Shown here piece by piece: positions 8,336 to 15,989 of a DNA stretch of 64,000 nucleotides. The stretch comes from Lentzea pudingi (GTDB lineage: Bacteria > Actinomycetota > Actinomycetes > Mycobacteriales > Pseudonocardiaceae). Position numbers and translations under genes: made by a program. The stretch spans positions 523,446-587,445 of the forward strand of contig NZ_BMNC01000005.1 of NCBI RefSeq assembly GCF_014646255.1, given 5' to 3'. Below the pieces are notes generated by a model. The model was not told where the DNA came from, did not search any database, and was given only the letters and a program-made list of their open reading frames with translations. Positions within the stretch are counted from its first letter, which is position 1, and every line of letters starts with the position of its first letter.

Positions 8336-9306
8336 CAGCGCGCTGCCGGGATGTTCTGCACGCCGATGCGCTTGCGGAACACCCAGTACGTCCAGCCCTG
8401 GTAGACGAGCACCGCGGGGGTGCCGAAGCCGGCGACCCACGTGATCACCTCCAGCGTGTACGGGCTCGACGCGCTGTTGGCGACGGTGAGCGACCACGCG
8501 TCGTTGAGCGTCGACGGCAGGACGTTCGGGTAGAGCGTGCCGAACAGGATTGCAACGGTGGCCGCGATCGCGAGGCCCATCAACGCGAACGACTGACCGT
8601 CGCGGTCTGCTGCCAGCCGCCACATCGCGGCGCCGAGGATCGCCACGACCACGGCGGCCCAGAGTCCCGCCACGATCGCGAGCAGTGCCACGAGCGGCAG
8701 AAGTGCGACGGGCGCAAGCGTCAGAGCCACGCGGCGGGCCCGTTCGCGGATCTCGCCCTCGGTCTTCAACGCCGTGAACACCGCGCCGTGCACCAGTGCG
8801 TAGCCCGCGAAGGCGAGCGCCCCGACGATCGTGTCGAGTCGAATCGCCGCGAAGGGACCGCCGACGCGGTCGCCGTTCGCGTCGATCGGCAGGCCCAGCA
8901 CCGTCGTCGAGATCAGCAGGCCGACGCAGAGGGTGGCGGTCCACGAGCCCGCGACGATGGTGAAGTCCCAGGCCTTGCGCCAGCGCGGGTTGTCGACCTT
9001 GCCGCGGTAGTCGAACGCGACGCCGCGGCCGATCAACGCGATGAGGAACAACGTCAGTGGCAGGTACGCGGCGCTCAGAAGCGCCGCGTACCAGCCGGGG
9101 AAGGCCGCGAACGTGGCACCGATCGCGACGATGAGCCACACCTCGTTGCCGTCCCAGACCGGCCCGATGGTGTTGATCATGACCCGGCGTTCGCGGTTGT
9201 CGCGCCCCAGAACGGGCAGCAGCATGCCGACGCCGAAGTCGAAACCTTCGAGGAACAGGTAGCCGAGCCACAGCACGGCGATGAGCACGAACCAGAGCGT
9301 TTCCAC
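8335..9306 (-). CDS. cydB: Cytochrome bd quinol oxidase subunit II
   Basis: Integral membrane subunit of the high-affinity terminal oxidase that reduces O2 with quinol electrons. It has about eight to nine hydrophobic helices and the family landmarks GYLFLEGFDFGVGML at the N-terminus, the GPVWDGNEVWL motif and FRKRIG near the end. At 323 aa it is slightly shorter than the E. coli protein but normal for actinobacteria. It lies 12 bp after cydA and shares one base with the start of cydDC. GTG start. Confidence 0.95.
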   Translation of the reverse strand: METLWFVLIAVLWLGYLFLEGFDFGVGMLLPVLGRDNRERRVMINTIGPVWDGNEVWLIVAIGATFAAFPGWYAALLSAAYLPLTLFLIALIGRGVAFDYRGKVDNPRWRKAWDFTIVAGSWTATLCVGLLISTTVLGLPIDANGDRVGGPFAAIRLDTIVGALAFAGYALVHGAVFTALKTEGEIRERARRVALTLAPVALLPLVALLAIVAGLWAAVVVAILGAAMWRLAADRDGQSFALMGLAIAATVAILFGTLYPNVLPSTLNDAWSLTVANSASSPYTLEVITWVAGFGTPAVLVYQGWTYWVFRKRIGVQNIPAAR

Positions 9307-9318
9307 GTCGCCTCTCCC

Positions 9319-10773
9319 CTAGTACGCGAACGCCAGGGCGCCGTCGTCGGTCTTCTGGGGCAGCACGCCGGGGATCCCGCCTCGGACGTACTTGCGGATC
9401 AGGTAGAACTCCACGACCGCCAGCACGCTGTAGACCGTGGTCAGCGCGATGAGCGAGGTCAGGATCTCGCCGGGCGTGGTCTGGCTGACCGCCTGCGCGG
9501 TGAACATCCACACCCCGTCCACCCCGCTCGGGTTCGGCACCACCACGAACGGCTGCCGCCCCATCTCGGTGAAGATCCAGCCCGCGCTGTTGGCCAGGAA
9601 CGGGGTCGCGATGCCGGCCAGGCCGAGAACCGGGAACCACCAGCCGGTGGGCGTCCGGTTCTTCCGGGTGAGCCAGAGCATGAAGACACCGAGGCCGGCC
9701 GAGATGCCACCGAACCCGATCATCAACCGGAAACCCCAGTAGGTCACCGGAAGCGCGGGCACGTAGTCGATCGGCTTGCCGCTGAGCTCACCCAGCCGTT
9801 CGTCGACGGGGTAGAACTCGCCGTACTTCTCCTGGTACATCGGGACGAGGTCCTGGATGCCCTTGACCTCGCTGGTGAAGTCGTTGTGCGCCAAGAAGCT
9901 CAGCAGTGCGGGCACCGTGATGCTCTTGACGTTCTCGCAGTCGGGCCTGGTGACGTCACCGACCGCGAAGATGCTGAAGCTCGCGGGCTGTTCGGTGTGG
10001 CACAACGCTTCCGCCGCGGCCATCTTCATCGGCTGCTGCTCGAACATCAGCTTGCCCTGCAGGTCACCGCTGATCGCGAGGACGCTGAACGCGACGACGC
10101 CGACCCAGGTGCCGAGCTTGAGCGAGCTGCGCCAGACCTTCTCCTCCTCCGACCTGCGGTGCAGGTGCCACGCGGCGATGCCCACGAGGAACGCGGCCGA
10201 CACCGCGAACGCACCGGCGATGGTGTGCGGGAAGGCGGCGAGCGTCGTGTTGTTGGTCAGCACGGCCCAGATCGAGGTGAGGCGCGGGCGGCCGTCGTGC
10301 ATCTCGATGCCGACGGGGTGCTGCATCCACGAGTTGGCGGCGAGGATGAAGTACGCGCTCGCCATCGTCGCGAGGCTGAACGCCCAGGCACAGGCCAGGT
10401 GGACCTTCTTCGGCAGCTTGTCCCAGCCGAAGATCCACAGACCGAGGAACGTCGACTCGACGAAGAAGGCGACGATCCCCTCCATCGCGAGCGGAGCGCC
10501 GAACACGTCACCGACGAACCGCGAGTAGGCGCTCCAGGCCATGCCGAACTGGAACTCCTGCACGATGCCCGTCACGACGCCCATGGCGAAGTTGATCAGG
10601 AGGAGCTTCCCCCAGAACTTCGTCATCTTGTAGTAGCGCTCGTTGCCCGTGCGCACCCACGCGGTCTGCATCCCCGCCACCAGCAGGGAAAGGCCGATCG
10701 TCAGCGGCACCATCAGAAAGTGGTAGACGGTGGTGATGCCGAACTGCCACCGCGCGAGTTCGAGTACTTCCAC
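9319..10773 (-). CDS. cydA: Cytochrome bd quinol oxidase subunit I
   Basis: The haem-bearing subunit (b558, b595, d). ELARWQFGITTVYHFLMVPL carries the first-helix haem-ligand His; GKLMFEQQPMKMAAAEAL contains the conserved Q-loop start and haem region, and GWIFTEMGRQPW-like GWIFTEMGRQPF precedes the C-terminal half. At 484 aa it has the short Q loop common in Gram-positives. GTG start at 10773; a start further upstream is excluded by the regulatory region. First gene of the operon cydA-cydB-cydDC-kinase. A DosR-box-like site lies 57 bp upstream. Confidence 0.95.
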   Translation of the reverse strand: MEVLELARWQFGITTVYHFLMVPLTIGLSLLVAGMQTAWVRTGNERYYKMTKFWGKLLLINFAMGVVTGIVQEFQFGMAWSAYSRFVGDVFGAPLAMEGIVAFFVESTFLGLWIFGWDKLPKKVHLACAWAFSLATMASAYFILAANSWMQHPVGIEMHDGRPRLTSIWAVLTNNTTLAAFPHTIAGAFAVSAAFLVGIAAWHLHRRSEEEKVWRSSLKLGTWVGVVAFSVLAISGDLQGKLMFEQQPMKMAAAEALCHTEQPASFSIFAVGDVTRPDCENVKSITVPALLSFLAHNDFTSEVKGIQDLVPMYQEKYGEFYPVDERLGELSGKPIDYVPALPVTYWGFRLMIGFGGISAGLGVFMLWLTRKNRTPTGWWFPVLGLAGIATPFLANSAGWIFTEMGRQPFVVVPNPSGVDGVWMFTAQAVSQTTPGEILTSLIALTTVYSVLAVVEFYLIRKYVRGGIPGVLPQKTDDGALAFAY

Positions 10774-10830
10774 GTCTCCGAGCGTAGGTCTGGATCATGG
10801 CCGCTATCAGGTACGACGGTCCCGTCCAGG

Positions 10831-10850
10831 CTCGGGACCAAGGTCCCGTG
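10831..10850. promoter_or_regulatory. DosR/DevR-box-like palindrome upstream of cydA
   Basis: The core CGGGACCAAGGTCCCG (10833-10848) has perfect 7-bp arms with a 2-bp spacer. Compared with the mycobacterial DosR consensus (TTSGGGACTWWAGTCCCSAA), 15 of 20 positions agree, including both GGGAC/GTCCC halves. It ends 57 bp upstream of the cydA GTG, as expected for an activator site. A further GGTCCCG half-site lies at about 10818-10824. Since the DevR-like regulator gene is next to this operon, it is the natural candidate to bind here. The rest of the 316-bp gap up to 11089 holds the riboswitch described separately. Confidence 0.6.
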
Positions 10851-10898
10851 CGCGAAGTCACGCCTTGTGGGTGACTTGCGTCGGTTACGATGAGCGCG

Positions 10899-11017
10899 CC
10901 AGAGGGGAGTAGTTCCCACCGGAGTTGTCGGCCGGTGGCGTGGTGATCGACATACTGATCCGCCTTCGCGTGGATCCGGTCCCACACCCGATCTGATCGG
11001 GCGAACGAGACCTCCGG
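10899..11017 (+). promoter_or_regulatory. yybP-ykoY manganese riboswitch
   Basis: The leader contains GAGGGGAGTAG (10902-10912), the conserved 5' strand of the yybP-ykoY aptamer, and TCGACATACTGATCC (10937-10951), which matches its conserved ACATAC loop. The 3' side is AACGAGACCTCCGG, whose CCTC pairs with the GAGG of the 5' strand to close helix P1. Inner helices are plausible, for example CCACCGG with CCGGTGG and GGATC pairs near 10949/10973. This RNA class binds Mn2+ and switches on Mn exporters. It lies directly before a TMEM165/GDT1-type gene, its typical client. Confidence 0.8.
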
Positions 11018-11089
11018 CCGGGTTGCAGCATGCCCGGTCGGGGTCTGTTGCGCCTCCGTCCGGGAACGTATTCGGACGTGGAGGACCTC

Positions 11090-11680
11090 GTGGCCACTTC
11101 AATGCTCGCGTTCATCACCGCCTTCGCGGTGGTGTTCCTCGTCGAGCTCCCGGACAAGACCATGGTCGCCACCCTGGTCCTGACCACGCGTTACCGCGCG
11201 TGGCCGGTGTTCGTCGGCGTCGTCGCGGCCTTCGCCGTGCAGAGCGTCGTGGCCGCCGCGTTCGGTTCGGCGATCACCCTGCTCCCCGACCGCGTGGTGG
11301 CGGGCGTGGTGGCCGCGCTGTTCGGCGTGGGCGCGATCATGTTGCTGCGCGAGGGCTTCTCCCGTGACGAGGACTCGGCCGACGAGGCCGGGACGAGCGC
11401 GGCCGTGCCGTTCTGGCGTGCGGCCCTGACGTCGTTCGGCGTGCTGTTCGCGGCCGAGTGGGGCGACGCCTCGCAACTCGCGACCGCCGGCATCACCGCC
11501 CGGTACGGGGCACCGCTGGCTGTCGGACTCGGCGCCTGGCTGGCGCTGGTCGCCGTGGCCGGGCTGGCGGTCCTGGTGGGACGCAAGCTCGCCGGGCGGT
11601 TGCCGACGCACTGGATCCAGCGGGTGGCCGGGGTGATCTTCGGGGTGTTCGGCGTGATCGCTCTGACGCAGGTCTTCTAG
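11090..11680 (+). CDS. TMEM165/GDT1 (UPF0016) family transporter, likely Mn2+ exporter
   Basis: Six hydrophobic helices in two homologous halves, each with the family signature E-x-G-D-(K/R)-(T/S) or close to it: VELPDKTMVATL (residues about 16-27, with P in place of G) and AEWGDASQLAT (about 121-131). These acidic motifs bind the transported cation (Mn2+ or Ca2+). I chose GTG 11090 because GGAGGA lies four bases upstream; an ATG at 11102 is possible and an ATG at 11030 would place the riboswitch tail in the coding region. The riboswitch upstream argues for Mn2+ export. The substitution of Gly by Pro in the first motif is unusual. Confidence 0.87.
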   Translation: MATSMLAFITAFAVVFLVELPDKTMVATLVLTTRYRAWPVFVGVVAAFAVQSVVAAAFGSAITLLPDRVVAGVVAALFGVGAIMLLREGFSRDEDSADEAGTSAAVPFWRAALTSFGVLFAAEWGDASQLATAGITARYGAPLAVGLGAWLALVAVAGLAVLVGRKLAGRLPTHWIQRVAGVIFGVFGVIALTQVF

Positions 11681-11682
11681 GC

Positions 11683-12132
11683 CTACCAGACCGGACGGAG
11701 CCCTGGCTGGTCCTCGCCGTGGACGTGCCGCAGGTACGCGGCGAGGCCCGACTTGATGGTGGCGAGCGTGTCCGCGCCGATCGCCTCGGCCATCTCGCTC
11801 TCGAGGTCGGCCCACAGGTTGTCCGCGAATTTCAGGTAGTCGCGGCCCTTCGTGGTCAGCGTGACGTACTGCGCGCGCTTGTCCGTCGGGTGCGGCTCCC
11901 TGAGCACGTAACCCCAGTCGTCCAGCTCGGTGACGATCTTCGCGGCCGCCTGCTTGGTGACGCCGAGGTGCTGTCCGATGTCGACGGTCGTCGCGCGCTT
12001 CTCCTTGAGGAACCGGAAGACGTAGCCGTGGGCCGGGCGCAGGGGTTCGAGACCGATCTGGCCGAGCCGGTCGTGGAACTGGTCGCCCAGGGCGCGGTAC
12101 GTCATCGCCAGCAGCATCGGCACCGGTTCCAT
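11683..12132 (-). CDS. MarR family transcriptional regulator
   Basis: A 149-aa winged-helix protein: the recognition region is TTVDIGQHLGVTKQAAAKIV, followed by the wing YVLREPHPTDKRAQYVTLT with the family D-x-R motif, and flanking dimerisation helices. MarR proteins usually repress their own gene and a divergent neighbour until a small, often phenolic or oxidising, ligand binds. Here it diverges from a cupin gene, and two identical operator-like sequences lie between them. Its 3' end is two bases from the end of the exporter gene. Confidence 0.88.
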   Translation of the reverse strand: MEPVPMLLAMTYRALGDQFHDRLGQIGLEPLRPAHGYVFRFLKEKRATTVDIGQHLGVTKQAAAKIVTELDDWGYVLREPHPTDKRAQYVTLTTKGRDYLKFADNLWADLESEMAEAIGADTLATIKSGLAAYLRHVHGEDQPGLRPVW

Positions 12133-12153
12133 CCGCGAGTTCCCTTTTCGAAG

Positions 12154-12200
12154 TAGACAACTTGGTTGACCTTATTCTAAGGTTAGACAACTTGGTTGAC
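12154..12200. promoter_or_regulatory. Twin MarR operators and overlapping divergent -10 elements
   Basis: The 17-bp sequence TAGACAACTTGGTTGAC occurs twice exactly, at 12154-12170 and 12184-12200, 30 bp apart (about three helix turns). Each copy is a palindrome CAAC-TTG-GTTG; the second extends to TAG...CTA. Between them lies TATTCTA (12173-12179), which reads as a -10 (TATTCT) for the cupin and, on the other strand, TAGAAT for marR. Binding at both copies would block both promoters, so autoregulation by the MarR protein is expected. Confidence 0.75.
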
Positions 12201-12216
12201 TACTTTGGAGGTTGTC

Positions 12217-12567
12217 TTGTTGGTGACCGGTGATTCCGCGGTGCTGCACGAGTTCGGTGGCTTCGAGTTCCGCTCGTTGGCCGTGCCGTCGCGCGGCAGT
12301 TCGGAGATCGCGCTGTGGACCGTCGACGTGCCCGAAGGCGGCGACGGGACGCCGCATCGGGCGTCAAAGGAGGAGGTGTTCTACGTGCTGTCCGGGTCGG
12401 TGACGATCCAGGGGCAGACCGCTGGCGTCGGCGACGCGATCGTGGTGCCGCCGAACACCGAGCTGGCGCTGACCGGCGGGCCGGCGCGGGTGCTGGTGGC
12501 CACGTCGGTCGGCATCCAGGGCACGCTGGCGAACGGGCAGACGATCACGCCGCCCTGGTCGGTCTAG
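12217..12567 (+). CDS. Cupin domain-containing protein
   Basis: A single small beta-barrel: the first cupin motif is seen around GTPHRASKEEVFYVLSG (His and Glu metal ligands) and the second around GDAIVVPPNTELALT. GGAGG at 12207-12211 supports TTG 12217, TTG 12220 or GTG 12223 as start; the exact one is undecided. About 116 aa. It diverges from marR across the twin operators and probably forms its regulatory target. Cupins of this kind may bind metal and act on small phenolics or quinones; the substrate is unknown. Its stop overlaps the stop of the convergent 61-aa gene (CTAG). Confidence 0.8.
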   Translation: MLVTGDSAVLHEFGGFEFRSLAVPSRGSSEIALWTVDVPEGGDGTPHRASKEEVFYVLSGSVTIQGQTAGVGDAIVVPPNTELALTGGPARVLVATSVGIQGTLANGQTITPPWSV

Positions 12568-12749
12568 TTCGCCGGGGAGCCTTCTTCGCGCGGAGGTTCC
12601 GACCCGGTGTCCGGGACCTGTTCGCGCAGGTCGTGGGCGATCTTCTTGGCCTCGTCGATGAGGTGCTGGGATTCCTCGAGGCGGCTCTCGTCCGGCGGCG
12701 TGAGATCACCGGTCGGGGCGGCGGCGCGGTTTTCCTCAGGTGCGGTCAC
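12564..12749 (-). CDS. Small acidic helical protein, 61 aa, end of the MoxR cluster
   Basis: Starts with GTG at 12749, overlapping the stop of the DUF5682 gene by 4 bp (GTGA), and ends TAG at 12564. The middle, SRLEESQHLIDEAKKIAHDL, is a charged amphipathic helix; both ends are Pro/Glu-rich and probably disordered. Too short for functional assignment. The tight overlap suggests a real gene translated with the cluster. Confidence 0.55.
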   Translation of the reverse strand: MTAPEENRAAAPTGDLTPPDESRLEESQHLIDEAKKIAHDLREQVPDTGSEPPREEGSPAN

Positions 12750-14911
12750 GCGTCTGGGATCGGCGGATCCGATGATCGTGAAACCCCGGTCAGCAGGCCG
12801 CGGACGTGCGCGGCGAGGCGTTCGGCGATCTCCAGGTCCCACTCGTCGTCGGCTGCCGGTTGCGGGGTCTCGCCCGCGACCACGCGTTCGCCGAGCAGGC
12901 GGCGTTCGGCCGGGGTGAAGTCGGTGATGGCTCGGCGCAGCAGGGGCAGGGCGTCGTCGAACGCCTCGCCGCGCAGGCCGCTGAGCCACTCGTCGATGAG
13001 GCCGAAGAGACGCGGGTCCGCTGCCAGGAGGGTGGCCGAGCCGCGGAGGAAGCCCGCGACGAAGGCGGTGGCGACGCTTCTGTGCAGGCGGGCGGCCACG
13101 TCGTCGCTCGTCAGTTCGCCCGCTTCCCAGAGCAGGCGGGTGGCCCTGCCCGTCGGGAGGCCGTGGGCCTCCGCCTTGACCAGGGCGTGCAGGGCTCGCC
13201 ACCAGGTCTGCTGGTGCTCGTCGTCGGCCGCCAGGCGGGCAGCCTCGTGGGCGCCGTCGACGACCTGCAGGGCGTGCTCCGCCGTTTCGTCGTCGACGCC
13301 ACGGCAGGCGATCGGGAGGCCGACCGCTCCTCGGGTGAGCAGGCCGTGCAGGGCGACGCGGAGCAGTTCGGGGTCGGTGCCGCGGACCGAGCCGTAGCGG
13401 ACCGTCCTCGCCAGGTCCGGGAGGGCGGCCAGGAGTTCGAGGGCGTCGGTGGCGAGGGCCGCGCAGCGGTCGAGTGCCCTGCGGGCCTCGGCGACGGCTT
13501 TCGGCAGCTCGCAGCCGACGGACTTGGTGAGGGTCGCGGCCGCGTCGGCCACGCGCTTGGCGTCCTTGGCCGCCTGGGTCAGGACGTTCTCGGCTGCCGT
13601 GTGGACGGTGGTGCCGTGGCGGGCGGCGACGGCCACGGACACCGCGAAGATCGGGTCCCAGCGGAGCTGCCACACCTCGGCGAAGGTGCCGAGGGAGTTG
13701 GAGTGGTCCGGCTTGCCCCACGGCACGCCCAGAACTTCCAGGCGCTGCAGGAGTTTCGAGCGTTCGCGGTCGGTGTCCTTGCGGAGGTCCAGCTTGAGCT
13801 GCTTGGGCTGGACCTCCGCGGGGAGGCGGAGTTTGCGTTGCAGGCGCTGGAGATCCGCGGCCAGCGGGGAGCGCGGAACGGCCTCGCCCACCTCGCCGAG
13901 GCGTTCGCCCACCACGAGTTTGCGGTGCACCAGCCGGAGGTGGATCTCCTCGCCGCCGCAGAGGACGGCGAGCGCTGCCTCGTTGACCTCGCTCAGGCCC
14001 GCGCTGGGTCGTTCTCTCAGCGCCGCAAGGGTTTCTGCCAGACGGACGGCTTCGACGGCGCTCGCGGTGGAGGCCGGGAGGTCTTCTTCCCTGAGCACCG
14101 CCGCGGCTTTCGCGAACCAGCGCGGGACGACGTCGGCCCGGTGCTGCCAGAGGTGCGCGTACCAGCCCGGGGAGTCGACGCCCGCGCCGTAGCCCGACTC
14201 GGCGGCCAGCTGGCCGTGGCTCCACGGGACCCAGGTGCCGGAGATCCTGCGGCGGCGCAGGCCTTTGAGCAACGCCGTGTCGGCGGCGACGGTCGGTTTG
14301 GTGAGCAACGCCGGTACGTGCCAGGCGCCGCAGACCACGACTATCGGGCCGTCGGTCTCCCTGCGCGCCTTGCGGATCGTCTGGCGCATGAACGCTTCTC
14401 GTCTGAGCGTGCGTTCGCCCACTTCGCTTTCGAACTCCGCGCGCACGGCGACCATGGCCTCGGCGATGGCGTTCGCGAGGTCTAGCGGATCGGACGCGCT
14501 GTGCTCGACCACGTCCTCCCACCAGCGCTCCGGGTCGTCGAAGCCCGCGGCCTCGGCCAGCAGGCCGATCGGGTCGACGGTGCCGCTCGGGCCGTCGTCG
14601 CCGATCGACGCCGCGGCCGGCAGGTCGAAGAAGCGCGCGGGGACACCGTTCTCGCTGGCGTACCTGAGCGCCTGCCACTCCGGGGAGAACTCGGCGAACG
14701 GCCAGAACGCCGCGTTCTCCGGCTCGGTCTCGTCGTGCAGCAGGATCGCGACCGGCGGTGTGAGCGCGTGGACGTGTTCGAGCAGCGCGTCCGCTTCCGG
14801 CGGCCCCTCGATCAGGATGAGCGCCGGCCTCGTCTGCGCGAGCGCCCGCTCGACCATCCGGGCCGAGCCGGGGCCGTGGTGCCGGATGCCCAGGAGGACC
14901 GGCTCAGTCAC
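12746..14911 (-). CDS. DUF5682 family protein of the MoxR-VWA cluster, 721 aa
   Basis: Begins EPVLLGIRHHGPGSARMVER with ALILIEGPPEADAL soon after, and later VVVCGAWHVPALL. The GxRHHxP and GxWHxP motifs recall the paired GxxH motifs of the TraB/EreA/ChaN-like superfamily, where they bind metal or act in catalysis; this link is my inference. The C-terminal two thirds is helical with no recognised motif. GTG 14911 is chosen (8-bp overlap with MoxR) rather than ATG 14944, which would overlap by 41 bp. It is a standard partner of MoxR ATPase, DUF5691, SWIM and VWA proteins in actinobacteria. Confidence 0.82.
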   Translation of the reverse strand: MTEPVLLGIRHHGPGSARMVERALAQTRPALILIEGPPEADALLEHVHALTPPVAILLHDETEPENAAFWPFAEFSPEWQALRYASENGVPARFFDLPAAASIGDDGPSGTVDPIGLLAEAAGFDDPERWWEDVVEHSASDPLDLANAIAEAMVAVRAEFESEVGERTLRREAFMRQTIRKARRETDGPIVVVCGAWHVPALLTKPTVAADTALLKGLRRRRISGTWVPWSHGQLAAESGYGAGVDSPGWYAHLWQHRADVVPRWFAKAAAVLREEDLPASTASAVEAVRLAETLAALRERPSAGLSEVNEAALAVLCGGEEIHLRLVHRKLVVGERLGEVGEAVPRSPLAADLQRLQRKLRLPAEVQPKQLKLDLRKDTDRERSKLLQRLEVLGVPWGKPDHSNSLGTFAEVWQLRWDPIFAVSVAVAARHGTTVHTAAENVLTQAAKDAKRVADAAATLTKSVGCELPKAVAEARRALDRCAALATDALELLAALPDLARTVRYGSVRGTDPELLRVALHGLLTRGAVGLPIACRGVDDETAEHALQVVDGAHEAARLAADDEHQQTWWRALHALVKAEAHGLPTGRATRLLWEAGELTSDDVAARLHRSVATAFVAGFLRGSATLLAADPRLFGLIDEWLSGLRGEAFDDALPLLRRAITDFTPAERRLLGERVVAGETPQPAADDEWDLEIAERLAAHVRGLLTGVSRSSDPPIPDA

Positions 14912-15989
14912 CGCTGGCGTCCAGGCAGGCGCGGTAGAGGTCACGCCACTCGGCGCGCTCCTTCAGCACCGTCTCCAGGTACTCCTGCCAGACCGTCGCG
15001 TCCGACACCCTGTCCTTGATCACGGAGCCGATGAGACCGCTCGCGAGCTCGTCCGCGCCCAGTGTGCCGTCGCCGAAGTGCCCGGCGAGCGCCATGCCGT
15101 TCGCGATGACCGAGATCGCCTCGGCCGTGGACAGGCTGCCGCTCGGCTTCTTCAGCTGCGTGCGACCGTCCACGGTGGAACCGTTGCGCAGCTCGCGGAA
15201 GATCCGCACGACGCGGCGCACCTCGTCGAGCGCGGGCGGTTCGGCGGGCAGCTGGAGCGCCTTGCCGAGCTGCTGGGCCCGGGTGATGACGATCTCGACC
15301 TCGGCGTCCTCGGTCGCGGGCGGCGGCAGCACGACGGTGTTGAAGCGCCGTGCGAGCGCCGACGACATCTGGTTGACGCCCCGGTCGCGGTCGTTGGCCG
15401 TCGCGATGACCGTGAAGCCAGGCACGGCCTGGACCTGCGAGTTCAGCTCCGGCACCGGCAGCGACTTCTCGCTGAGGACCGTGATGAACGAGTCCTGCAC
15501 CTCGGACGGCATGCGTGTCAGCTCTTCGATCCGCACGACCGTGCCCAGCTGCATGCCGCGCATGACCGGACTCGGCACGATCGCGTTCTCGCTCGGGCCC
15601 TCGGCGATGAGGCGGGCGTAGTTCCAGCCGTAGCGGACCTGGTCCTCGCTCGTGCCGGCCGTGCCCTGGACCACCAGCGTCGAGTCGCCGCTGATCGCCG
15701 CCGCGAGGTGCTCGGACAGCCACGACTTGGCCGTGCCCGGCACACCGACGAGCAGCAACGCCCTGTCCGTGACCAGAGTGCCGACCGCGACCTCGACCAG
15801 CCGCCGCGCGCCCACGTACTTCGGCGAGATCACGGTGCCGTCGGGCAGCGTGCCACCCAGGACGTAGGTGACCACGGCCTGCGGGGAGAGGCGCCAGTTG
15901 GGCGGCCGCTGCCGGTCGTCCTGGGCCGCGACGGCCTCGAGCTCGGCGGCGTACTGCTGTTCGGCCGTCGGCCTGAGCACGGCGGTCAC
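14904..15989 (-). CDS. MoxR-type AAA+ ATPase
   Basis: Walker A GVPGTAKSWL (residues about 81-90), sensor/Walker B region VVRIEELTRMP with an unusual E-E form, and sensor 1 VIATANDRDRG. It has the insert pattern of MoxR ATPases, which work with a VWA-domain protein as a metal-dependent chaperone or remodelling machine. GTG 15989 overlaps the DUF5691 stop by 4 bp. The VWA partner is not in this operon but at 23001-24146. Confidence 0.9.
   Translation of the reverse strand: MTAVLRPTAEQQYAAELEAVAAQDDRQRPPNWRLSPQAVVTYVLGGTLPDGTVISPKYVGARRLVEVAVGTLVTDRALLLVGVPGTAKSWLSEHLAAAISGDSTLVVQGTAGTSEDQVRYGWNYARLIAEGPSENAIVPSPVMRGMQLGTVVRIEELTRMPSEVQDSFITVLSEKSLPVPELNSQVQAVPGFTVIATANDRDRGVNQMSSALARRFNTVVLPPPATEDAEVEIVITRAQQLGKALQLPAEPPALDEVRRVVRIFRELRNGSTVDGRTQLKKPSGSLSTAEAISVIANGMALAGHFGDGTLGADELASGLIGSVIKDRVSDATVWQEYLETVLKERAEWRDLYRACLDASGD

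Noticed and set aside
8336..9640. N-terminal extension of CydDC to 9640
   Set aside because: It runs out of frame through cydB and cydA; the conserved start is at 8335, one base into the cydB stop.
8788..10893. 701-codon plus-strand frame across cydB and cydA
   Set aside because: Entirely antisense to strongly conserved genes, with Asp/Arg/His/Glu-rich composition typical of GC-driven shadow frames.
12806..14485. 559-codon plus-strand frame opposite DUF5682
   Set aside because: Shadow; no start signal and no domain.
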